A DNA stretch of 8,585 bases. Origin: Methanomassiliicoccales archaeon. Its GTDB lineage: Archaea > Thermoplasmatota > Thermoplasmata > Sysuiplasmatales > Sysuiplasmataceae. The notes beneath the pieces were generated by a model. It had not been told where the DNA came from. It was given only the letters and a program-made list of their open reading frames with translations, and ran no database searches. A program made the position numbers and the translations under genes. Of the stretch, positions 1 to 6,400 are shown one piece after another. Positions within the stretch are counted from its first letter, which is position 1. The number at the start of each line of letters is the position of its first letter. Location of the stretch: positions 1 to 8,585 of the forward strand of contig DAHXLZ010000161.1 of assembly GCA_027365715.1 (NCBI GenBank), in the 5' to 3' direction.

Positions 1-221
1 GCCGTTCAACGCCTGAAGCAGTCAACCATCATCGAACACGGGTTGTAACATCTGGAATGAGGTGTTTTTCCTGCTAAATTGTGTAAGCCTTCATCTGTTT
101 ATCTCTTGATGTGATTTTATTGAACCAGTGCAACCGCATGATATGAACAAAGATCGCGTGGTATGAACTGTTGTGCAGCTGGTGACCGGACGGCTGCTCT
201 GTTAAATGGCCAAGCGTGTTT
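1..221. other. Left-edge region without a supported gene
   Basis: This stretch lies beyond the 3' end of the HTH_10 regulator. The first frame is open from base 1 to a TAA at 46-48 and would encode only 15 residues, ending in IIEHGL. It could be the tail of a gene that begins outside the window, but it is too short to identify. A 64-codon minus-strand frame that runs from here into the regulator's 3' end has no ribosome-binding signal and reads like chance. No tRNA, clear hairpin terminator or T-rich terminator was found. Confidence 0.4.
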
Positions 222-950
222 TCAGCTTTCCCTGAATATTGAATAATCGTCTGAAAGCAACCTCGCAATATTTTTCTGCAGTTTTCTGACTCTGTATGAA
301 AGTGTACTCTTTGGAAGTTTCATCCTGCTGCTGAGTTCGGTGAGCGTTGTTGCTCTGGGCCAGTCAAAGAATCCCTGCTCGCTTGCAAGCCTCAGGAATC
401 TTGCATCTTTTTCGGAAAACCCCTTCAGGAGAGCAGTCATATATAATTTGTAAAATATCCAGGGGTACTCCAGCGAGAACTGTTCCTGGCTCATCCTCTC
501 AATTTTCAGGACATTCGTAAATTTGTCATTAATGTACGATTCAGTTATTTCCTTGCCGGTATCATTCACAAAAAACCATCTTTCCTTACCATTTATGACG
601 AGAATAGGATGCAGACGAAAACCCAGACTCTCGGTCTTCCTGTACATCGAAGTCTGAGTCGTCCTGAATGATGCTATTGCCACATTCCTGAACTTGGAAA
701 GGAGAATAAAGTTGTAAACTCTTGGATGAACTGAAAGAAATCTTATTGCGTCCCCCAGCTCCTTTGCTGTTGATGAACTTACAAGACTGAAGAGATACTG
801 AAACTTTTCATCTATTATTTGAGTATTCACCATCAAAATGAAAGTATTCGAAAAAATCCTGGTTGTGTCAACCATCGGGCAGTCATTCTGTGTGATCTCA
901 ATCTTCCAGATTGCCATCTTCTCAATTACTTCTGATGGATGTAACGTCAT
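222..950 (-). CDS. HTH_10 (bacterio-opsin-activator-type) transcriptional regulator
   Basis: Probable DNA-binding transcription regulator of 242 residues. The C-terminal part (about 178-229) fits the archaeal HTH_10 domain well: an FSEKDARFLRLA helix, the GFFDWPRA turn typical of the family (usual form GYFDxPR), then a helix-turn-helix with LPKSTLSYRVRKLQ as recognition helix. The N-terminal 165 residues are an alpha/beta region with a DCP motif (23-25) and an HPRVYNF segment (75-81). This resembles the putative sensory half seen in Bat-like proteins of Thermoplasmata and Sulfolobales; no ligand can be named. The start is uncertain. ATG at 950 is the longest reading. ATG at 917 (residue 12, MAIWKIEI) sits about 17 bases past the start site predicted from the AT-rich palindrome at 955-965, and family members commonly begin near this strand. 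The gene is divergent from the KaiC-like gene at 1426. DNA target and ligand are unknown. Confidence 0.85.
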   Translation of the reverse strand: MTLHPSEVIEKMAIWKIEITQNDCPMVDTTRIFSNTFILMVNTQIIDEKFQYLFSLVSSSTAKELGDAIRFLSVHPRVYNFILLSKFRNVAIASFRTTQTSMYRKTESLGFRLHPILVINGKERWFFVNDTGKEITESYINDKFTNVLKIERMSQEQFSLEYPWIFYKLYMTALLKGFSEKDARFLRLASEQGFFDWPRATTLTELSSRMKLPKSTLSYRVRKLQKNIARLLSDDYSIFRES

Positions 951-954
951 AAGC

Positions 955-965
955 GGATTTAATCC
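955..965 (-). promoter_or_regulatory. TATA-like palindrome upstream of the HTH_10 gene
   Basis: On the minus strand this reads GGATTAAATCC, two perfect 5-bp half-sites (GGATT/AATCC) around one central base. Its TTAAAT core could be the TATA box. The predicted transcription start, about 26 bases downstream near 934, would precede the ATG at 917. The symmetry also makes it a possible operator, perhaps for autoregulation. Short palindromes arise by chance, so this is tentative. Confidence 0.3.
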
Positions 966-1004
966 TGTCTCTCCCCGATTCCATCTTTGCCTGCTGTCAA
1001 ACGT

Positions 1005-1137
1005 CCATCACAGGATGGTGCCAGCCTCCGTGGGCGTCTCGGTCGCCGTCCTGGCTTGCGCCATTTCGCCTCCGGCCATGGAGTTCCGGTCAGTGAGACC
1101 GAGGCAGATGCACCATGAAAATTCTTCTGCCATGGCC
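1005..1137 (-). ncRNA. Candidate structured RNA (leader or small RNA)
   Basis: This GC-rich segment stands out from AT-richer flanks and has many nested complementary segments. Read on the minus strand: an outer helix ATGGTGC (1116-1110) with GCACCAT (1021-1015); inside it CTCGGTC (1104-1098) with GACCGAG (1044-1038); inside that a CTCC-ATGGCC-GGAG hairpin and a TGGC-GCAA-GCCA hairpin closed by a GNRA tetraloop. The six-base loop ATGGCC is complementary to GGCCAT at 1137-1132, so a pseudoknot is possible. A CCATC-CTGT-GATGG hairpin (1018-1005) would compete with the outer helix, as in switching RNAs. The GCAA tetraloop favours the minus strand, placing the segment just upstream of the HTH_10 gene. 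It matches no RNA family I know: no RNase P, SRP, box C/D or H/ACA signatures were recognised. A 41-codon ORF covers the same bases and is the main alternative. Confidence 0.3.
1008..1133 (-). CDS. Possible small protein, 41 residues
   Basis: Unrecognised small ORF beginning MAEEFSWCICLGL and ending TPTEAGTIL, then TGA. In its favour are a GAGGGGTG Shine-Dalgarno-like run (1144-1137) three bases before the ATG, a TATA-like CTTAAAAT about 50 bases upstream, and a high proportion of G/C at third codon positions. Against it are its length, the lack of any domain, and strong secondary structure of the same segment, which would give biased composition without coding. It has a WCIC pair of cysteines near the start and a Thr/Glu-rich tail, and no signal peptide or membrane span. 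It lies upstream of the HTH_10 gene on the same strand and might be a leader ORF. It should be treated as an alternative to the structured-RNA reading. Confidence 0.2.
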   Translation of the reverse strand: MAEEFSWCICLGLTDRNSMAGGEMAQARTATETPTEAGTIL

Positions 1138-1178
1138 ACCCCTCATTTAATGGTTTTCCACACTTCTATCTGTAACCA

Positions 1179-1188
1179 CATTTTAAGC
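1179..1188 (-). promoter_or_regulatory. TATA-like box for the 1005-1137 transcript
   Basis: The minus strand reads GCTTAAAATG. With archaeal spacing the start site would fall near 1157, about 24 bases before the ATG at 1133 and just upstream of the fold-prone segment. The minus-strand base at 1157 is A, a suitable initiating purine. The call rests on spacing and sequence resemblance only. Confidence 0.3.
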
Positions 1189-1259
1189 AAAAAGACTGCG
1201 TTGAAGCCGGCTCCTGGCAACCAATGGCCAGACGTTATGGCAGTGTCATATTTTTAAAG

Positions 1260-1282
1260 CATGCATTTATGAAAAATGCATG
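1260..1282. repeat. 9-bp inverted repeat (hairpin or operator)
   Basis: CATGCATTT (1260-1268) and AAATGCATG (1274-1282) are perfectly complementary around a 5-base ATGAA spacer. It directly follows the TATA-like TATTTTTAAAG at 1249-1259, so the predicted start site (about 1280) would lie in its right arm. This placement suits a repressor site. A T-run at 1295-1299 follows, so a hairpin at a transcript end is the other reading. Confidence 0.5.
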
Positions 1283-1311
1283 TGAATCTGATAATTTTTG
1301 TGAACCTCAGT

Positions 1312-1329
1312 ACGGCAGAGCAGTGCCGT
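1312..1329. repeat. 6-bp inverted repeat
   Basis: ACGGCA (1312-1317) and TGCCGT (1324-1329) flank a GAGCAG spacer. It lies 30 bases beyond the 9-bp inverted repeat and about 100 bases before the KaiC-like gene. It may be part of a regulatory region or untranslated leader; on its own it is weak evidence. Confidence 0.3.
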
Positions 1330-1375
1330 TGATGGTCAGGCCGATTGCAGTGTTTACTGAGCTTGTTATCGCACA

Positions 1376-1402
1376 GAGTGATCGGAGTGATCTGTTAAAA
1401 TA
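1376..1402 (+). promoter_or_regulatory. Tandem GAGTGATC repeat and TATA-like box before the KaiC-like gene
   Basis: Two copies of GAGTGATC lie at 1376-1383 and 1385-1392, followed at once by TTAAAATAT (1394-1402). With usual archaeal spacing transcription would start near 1424, essentially at the ATG at 1426, giving a leaderless message. The repeats occupy the BRE and upstream region and could bind a regulator. GGAGTGATC also resembles an archaeal Shine-Dalgarno (GGAGGTGATC), but its distance to ATG 1402 is longer than ideal. Confidence 0.4.
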
Positions 1403-1425
1403 TGTCATTGGTATGTCTGAGCATA

Positions 1426-3294
1426 ATGGAAATAAAGGATGCCACGACAGCAGCTCTGGAATTCGATGGGAAAAAGGAAAACATTGAGATGGATGCTATA
1501 GCTGGCCAGGAGATTAAGGATTTCCTGAGTAAATATCCCTACAGAGAGAAGCCCGAACTGTTAAGCACCATTACGCCTGAAGACCTTTACGATAAAGCGG
1601 CGAGCGACTGCTTTTTCAACTGGATCGAAAAGAAAACAGGTCATGCTGGAACAATCGACACTCATGAGGGCGTTGTTTTTTCCGGCGCTGTGAAAAGATT
1701 TGACTTCTTTAAAGTTATTCTGAGGATACTGGTGTCGGATAAAAAGAGTGTTTCTGCCAAAATCGACCAGAACTGGGGAATAATCCCCGGATTCGGAGGG
1801 GATAAGTTAATTGCAAAAAAGATTCTTTTTCTCTATTATAGTGACCAAATTGTGCCAATCTTCAAAACTGAAGATTTGGAGCGCTTCTCGGACGATTTGA
1901 AAATACAATATAAAGACAACTCCATGGAACGCTTCAAGAAGGATTATTCCTCTCTATCTGTAGGGGAGAAATTTGAATTGCTGAGTGCAAATCTTTTCGA
2001 TTTTAGGAAGTCCAATCTGGGCAAAATGACCAACACTCAATTTGCACATTTTCTCTACCAGATGCCTTTGCTGACTAAATCTGATCAAAGTATTCCCGGT
2101 GCCAGTGTGAAGGATACCGGAACTGCTGCTGTCAGCCAGACGCATCTTGACCAGGCAAAACAATTTTATGAAGCAAAGCTGAAAGAGGCTGAGAAAACTA
2201 TTGTTGAGCTCAGGAATGAGATCAAATTCAGGGATTTGCGTTCCAAAGAGACAGAGGAAAGGCTACGCTTCAAGGAGGAGGAATTCAACAGGCATGAAGT
2301 CGACCTTCAGCACAGGGAAAAGGTGATGAAAGAAGAACTCAGACAACTCGAGATAAAAAAACAGCAACTTGGCTCGACGAAGGAAGTGGAATTGAAAAGA
2401 GCTCTGGAGGAACTGCGGGCCCAGATTAGGGAAAAGGAAGAGAAACTAAGGTCAATGGAAAAATATCTTGCTCAGAAGGAAGAGGATATAAAATTCAGAG
2501 AAAGTGCTCTCATGGGCAGTGAGATCAGCCAGTCTGAAGAGTCCATTGTGTCGGATGTGAAGCAGGAGAAAGTGAAATCTGGGACGCCGCGACTGGACGA
2601 TCTGCTTATGGGTGGCATACCAGTCGGTTCTCAGGTAGTCATCTACGGTCCATCATTCATTGGCAAGGAAATAGCCATGAACGCATTCGCTGCTGAGGGA
2701 CTTAAAAAGGGTATTCCAGTGATGTGGATTACTACAGACAAGACAATCGACGAGATAAGGGAAGAGATGTCACATTTGATCAACAGCTACAGGGAATATG
2801 AGAAACTGGGCCTCGTCTATTACATCGATGCATATTCACGGATTATTGGCGACAATTCAGTTGCCGAGAATGCAAACTATCTTGACGACAGCGCCGATAT
2901 TGAAAATATAGGCACTATGGCTGAGGATCGACTGACCTCGATGGGCGACCTGATTCAGAAGAAGGGAGTAAGACTCATCTTCAGGTCTGTGTCAAGCCTG
3001 AGCGCCACGCACGACATCAAGAGCATATTTACTCTGTTGAGACCGTTTGTTGCAAAGAGGAAGAAGGACAGATGCGTAACCATGTATAGTGTAGAAAAAG
3101 GCATTATGGATGAACAGGATTTACAGGTAATCAGCACCATCATGGATGGAATCATCGAATTCTCGACTGACGGCAAGAGCAACTTCATCTCGGTTCAGGG
3201 AATATGCGAAACTCAAACAAGAGATAAGATAAAATATACCGCTAGCAAGGGTGCCCTTACAATCGGCTCGTTTACACTGGGTCACATAAAGTGA
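1426..3294 (+). CDS. Coiled-coil protein with degenerate KaiC/RecA-like domain
   Basis: Protein of 622 residues in three parts. Residues 1-215 are an unrecognised mostly alpha-helical domain with an IPGFGGDK motif (120-127) that loosely recalls helix-hairpin-helix loops. About 238-362 is a highly charged Lys/Glu/Arg-rich coiled coil. About 383-622 is a KaiC/RecA-like domain: SGTPRLDDLLMGGIP entry (385-399), P-loop region GPSFIGKE (408-415), WITTDK strand, and the family-style ending IGSFTLGHIK. Both nucleotide signatures are altered: the Ser/Thr after the P-loop Lys is Glu415, and the Walker B position reads LIFRSVSSL with Arg520 where KaiC proteins have Asp. ATP hydrolysis is therefore doubtful. 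It is probably a cytoplasmic signalling or scaffolding protein that oligomerises by the coil. The start at 1426 was chosen from the TATA box (leaderless); 1402 (adds 8 residues) and 1489 are possible. The partner is unknown. Confidence 0.85.
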   Translation: MEIKDATTAALEFDGKKENIEMDAIAGQEIKDFLSKYPYREKPELLSTITPEDLYDKAASDCFFNWIEKKTGHAGTIDTHEGVVFSGAVKRFDFFKVILRILVSDKKSVSAKIDQNWGIIPGFGGDKLIAKKILFLYYSDQIVPIFKTEDLERFSDDLKIQYKDNSMERFKKDYSSLSVGEKFELLSANLFDFRKSNLGKMTNTQFAHFLYQMPLLTKSDQSIPGASVKDTGTAAVSQTHLDQAKQFYEAKLKEAEKTIVELRNEIKFRDLRSKETEERLRFKEEEFNRHEVDLQHREKVMKEELRQLEIKKQQLGSTKEVELKRALEELRAQIREKEEKLRSMEKYLAQKEEDIKFRESALMGSEISQSEESIVSDVKQEKVKSGTPRLDDLLMGGIPVGSQVVIYGPSFIGKEIAMNAFAAEGLKKGIPVMWITTDKTIDEIREEMSHLINSYREYEKLGLVYYIDAYSRIIGDNSVAENANYLDDSADIENIGTMAEDRLTSMGDLIQKKGVRLIFRSVSSLSATHDIKSIFTLLRPFVAKRKKDRCVTMYSVEKGIMDEQDLQVISTIMDGIIEFSTDGKSNFISVQGICETQTRDKIKYTASKGALTIGSFTLGHIK

Positions 3295-3321
3295 GCAAAC
3301 CCGAACATGATTTGGAGAAGT

Positions 3322-3387
3322 ATGTGCCGGTGCTGCAAGATAGAATGTGCTCTTAAATGTCATTCCATCGGACCGTCTTTGTTATGA
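3322..3387 (+). CDS. Possible cysteine-rich microprotein, 21 residues
   Basis: A short frame begins MCRCCKIECALKCH and ends in TGA. Five of its first 13 residues are cysteine (positions 2, 4, 5, 9, 13) and position 14 is histidine, a spacing that could bind a metal ion. GGAG at 3314-3317, four bases before the ATG, is a good Shine-Dalgarno. An earlier in-frame ATG at 3307 would give 26 residues without such a signal. It lies 27 bases past the stop of the KaiC-like gene and could share its transcript. A frame this short can arise by chance, and its coding bases overlap the left arm of an inverted repeat, so the call is tentative. No family is recognised. Confidence 0.25.
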   Translation: MCRCCKIECALKCHSIGPSLL

Positions 3388-3399
3388 AATCCGGCACAT
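3322..3399. repeat. 9-bp inverted repeat with 60-bp spacer before the exporter gene
   Basis: ATGTGCCGG (3322-3330) and CCGGCACAT (3391-3399) are perfect reverse complements. A second inverted pair, GAATG (3343-3347) and CATTC (3361-3365), is nested inside around TTAAATG, a weak TATA-like sequence. The set lies between the KaiC-like gene and the exporter. It could be an operator pair that allows looping, or the closing stem of an RNA structure. Confidence 0.35.
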
Positions 3400-3410
3400 T
3401 CATCAATCAA

Positions 3411-3418
3411 GCTTATTT
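3411..3418 (+). promoter_or_regulatory. Weak TATA-like box for the exporter gene
   Basis: GCTTATTT would place the start site near 3441 and leave a leader of about 30 bases that contains the GAGTGATC ribosome-binding signal. An alternative box, CTTAAATG at 3352-3359, would give a leader of about 90 bases. Neither is strong, and read-through from the upstream gene is possible. Confidence 0.25.
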
Positions 3419-3462
3419 GCTAGAAGATAATCGCACTGAAAAGGCAGTGGAAGCAAGAAACT

Positions 3463-3472
3463 GAGTGATCGA
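3463..3472 (+). promoter_or_regulatory. Ribosome binding site of the exporter gene
   Basis: GAGTGATC (3463-3470) contains GTGATC, complementary to the 16S 3' end (GATCACCTCC). The GTG core ends five bases before the ATG at 3473, the same spacing as GGTG before the DoxX start at 7618. This supports 3473 as the start. Confidence 0.5.
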
Positions 3473-6400
3473 ATGTTGGAGAATGCTTTCAGAAGGCTTG
3501 GGCGTTTTTCGCAGAAGAACAGCGGCAAACTCATCGCGGCATGGGTAATTGCACTCATCATCCTCGGACCCTTCGCGCCTATGCTGTTCAGTGAGACATC
3601 GTACAATCTCTCTTCAGGGATATTTACGTCGAATTCAATGTCAGCCCGGGCCCAAAAGTATCTCTCCGAGTATTTTCCCAATGCCGCATCGGCAGGCAAA
3701 CAGAGCCTTGTGGTGGTAACCACTGGCACTGATGTAAATTCTCCAGCAGTCATATCTGAGTTTAATACGATTCAGTCGGGCATTTCCGGTTATCTGAAGA
3801 GCAACGGCATCAAGGGCAGCGTCACATCCATTCTTACTGTTGAGAACAGCACGCTTTCGGGAGTTTCGACAGGTGCAAAAATCGAGTTGAATGCGACCTA
3901 CCCCCTGCTGTATCAGACGAATTTGGCCTTATATAAGTTGAACAGCACATTGAATCAGACACTCCAGATGATTTATGGAGTCCCCTCACTCTTTCTTAAG
4001 AATTATGCAGGCAGCAACAACAACTCTTCAGCTGCGAACAGCAAAACGCTGTCGGATCTCTCCACTTCTGGCAATCTGGTGGATGACTATTATAAAAGTT
4101 TTTACAGTTTCTGGAACAATACATCAATCTCTGCGGTGCCCACCAGGGCAATTTACTCCGTCAACCAGGCTGTAAACAATCAGTCTTCCCAATATTATGC
4201 GCTTTCAGTACAGCAGGAACCTCTTCACGTCATCTCAGTATCGCTCGTTCAAAACTTTTCTCTTTCTGATTATTCCTCTGCAACTGCCACTGAAAGAGCA
4301 CACTATGATGCCTACGCGTACTTGTACACGCTTTCAGCAATTCTGCCGTCTCTTAATTCAAATAAGACTGTTTACACTTTCATAAACAGCGATCTCAACA
4401 TAACTCCGACCACTTTTTTCAACGACGCTTTCTACCTGCCTCAGCCCGCACCCCCTTCGAAAATAACAGCACAGAGTGTGAGTCTTGTAGCGAAAGGACT
4501 CGCATCGACGCTGAAGTTGAATCCTTACGTGGCCATAAACATCCCCGCTGTTGAGCCCTATCTGTTTAAACTCAATGCCAGCAATGATGTTGCGTCACTG
4601 GTTTCAGGCACTCTGCTCTCAACTGTCTTCAGCGGCTACCCATTTGTGCCCTCTCCCTACGTATACCACCAGTTTGTCGGTTACGACAATTCCACAACAA
4701 TAATGATTGTAACAACATCTGTCGATCTGACTTCAGCCCAGTCAGATTCAGTGTCGTCTGTGATACATTCTTCACTCATCAGTATCGCTGGAAGTAACTA
4801 CTACCTTGCAGGATCAAGTCAGCAGAATAAACAGCTATCAAGCGAAACTCTGACGGGAATGGTCAGGGCTCTCATAATTGGTATAATTCTTTCCATCATA
4901 ATCGTCGGGCTGTACTTCAGATCCGTAACAGCAGCATTCCTGCCATTGCTTATGTTTGCTGTTAGTGCAACTGCAGCTTTTTCGGTCAACGCACTTCTTT
5001 ACAAGTACGTTCTCCATTCTTCAGTATCATTCATCACGCCAACACTCCTGCTGATACTCCTGCTCGGGCTCTCCAGCGATTATGTGGTGTATATGATGTC
5101 CAGATTCCGCCGAGAATTGAGGAAGGGCAACAGCAACCCCGCAATAATCTCCACACAGTGGGCAGGTCACGCCATCTTCACCTCAGGCGTGACTGTGGCT
5201 GTCTCATACGTCGCACTCTATGCGGCCAACGTCCCGTTGTTCAGCGATTCCGGAATAACGAACGCCATCGGCGTACTGATCGCAGTGCTCGTTGCCAACA
5301 CCCTCCTCGTTTCCATTCTCAACATCGCCAGATCGAAAATTTACTGGCCTGCCAGAGTTAACACAAGCGTCGATGAACGGAAGACAGTAATGTACAGGAT
5401 ATCCCAATTTGTAATCTCAAATAAAATGAAGATTGTTGCAGTCTTCATCGTAGCAGCCGTGCTGGGTGCATACCTGTACGCATCAACGCCAACAAACATG
5501 GATGTTTTCGATCTCCTTCCTTCGGGGAGTGGAATAAAAGCGATAGAGGCGGCCACTTCAGGCTTTCATGGCGATCCGTTCGATATCGGATACATTGTAG
5601 TGCAATTCCCCTCCCCGGTTGTTGCGGGAAACGGCACGTATAATGCCGCGGAGATTTCACAGATAACCTCGATCGAGCAGACTATTGCGTCCCACAACCA
5701 GATTGCTCAGGTTCAGGGTCCGACTTTCCCGTTCGGTTATTATGTGCCATACAATCTCACTGGCATTCCAGCGACTTATCGGAGCGCCTATAACACACAG
5801 ATGAAAACATTCATCGGCCACGATTCTCATTTTGTTCGGCTGACATTCGAACTCTCTTCACTCTCCTGGAGACAGCCTGCATCAAATTTTGTCAACAGCC
5901 TTGTGACAATCATCCACTCTGCCGTTGGCGGCAACTATTCATTGTACGTTGGCGGTCTCACTGAAGGATTCAATAACGCGTACTCGTACACGAGTTCCAG
6001 CTTCGACAGACTCGTTCCTGTACTCGCGCTTGCAATTCTCGCCGTGCTTTCGTTGCAGCTTAGCTCCATCTTCACGCCTGCAAGACTCATACTTATGGTA
6101 CTCTCATCGGTCGTTCTATCCCTCGCAATGACCTACATTGCGCTCTACTACGTATTCCACATGCCACTTGTGATTTTCCTTCCTATGTTCACAGTGATCA
6201 CACTTCTTGCCGTTGGTCTGGATTATGATATTTTCATGGTTACAAGAGTCAGAGAGGAAGTGGTGCGGGGAAAGAGTGATCAGGATGGGATAGTGACGAG
6301 CATCATCGAAAACGGAGGAGTGATAATAACACTCGGCTCCCTGCTTTTCGCGACATTCGGTTCCCTTGCCTTCAGCGGTATAGGCATAATGGAAGAAATT

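Larger units (their letters stand above)
1189..1375. other. Intergenic DNA between divergent genes, hairpin-bearing
   Basis: No credible protein gene was found here. Plus-strand frames that cross this stretch start inside the HTH_10 gene or run into the KaiC-like gene and lack ribosome-binding signals. The stretch holds a weak 5-bp inverted repeat (CTGGC 1214-1218 with GCCAG 1227-1231), a TATA-like TATTTTTAAAG (1249-1259, plausible on either strand) and the two stronger hairpins listed separately. Confidence 0.5.

Noticed and set aside
1..48. Open 15-codon frame at the window start
   Set aside because: It could be the tail of a gene, but is too short to separate from chance.
74..268. 64-codon minus-strand frame at the left edge
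   Set aside because: It overlaps the 3' end of the HTH_10 gene in another frame, lacks a Shine-Dalgarno, and its composition is not protein-like.
838..1257. 139-codon plus-strand frame
   Set aside because: It begins inside the HTH_10 gene on the opposite strand, has no ribosome-binding signal, and crosses the fold-prone segment whose base bias keeps several frames open.
1138..1425. tRNA, box C/D or H/ACA RNA in the divergent intergenic region
   Set aside because: No T-loop GGTTCRA motif, C box (RTGATGA) with matching D box, or ACA box at a suitable hairpin was found.
1224..1487. 87-codon plus-strand frame
   Set aside because: It overlaps the start of the KaiC-like gene in another frame, spans the hairpins, and shows no domain or coding signal.
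5158..5660. Several 60-70-codon frames within the exporter gene on both strands
   Set aside because: They are shadows of a long, well-supported membrane-protein gene and show no independent signals.
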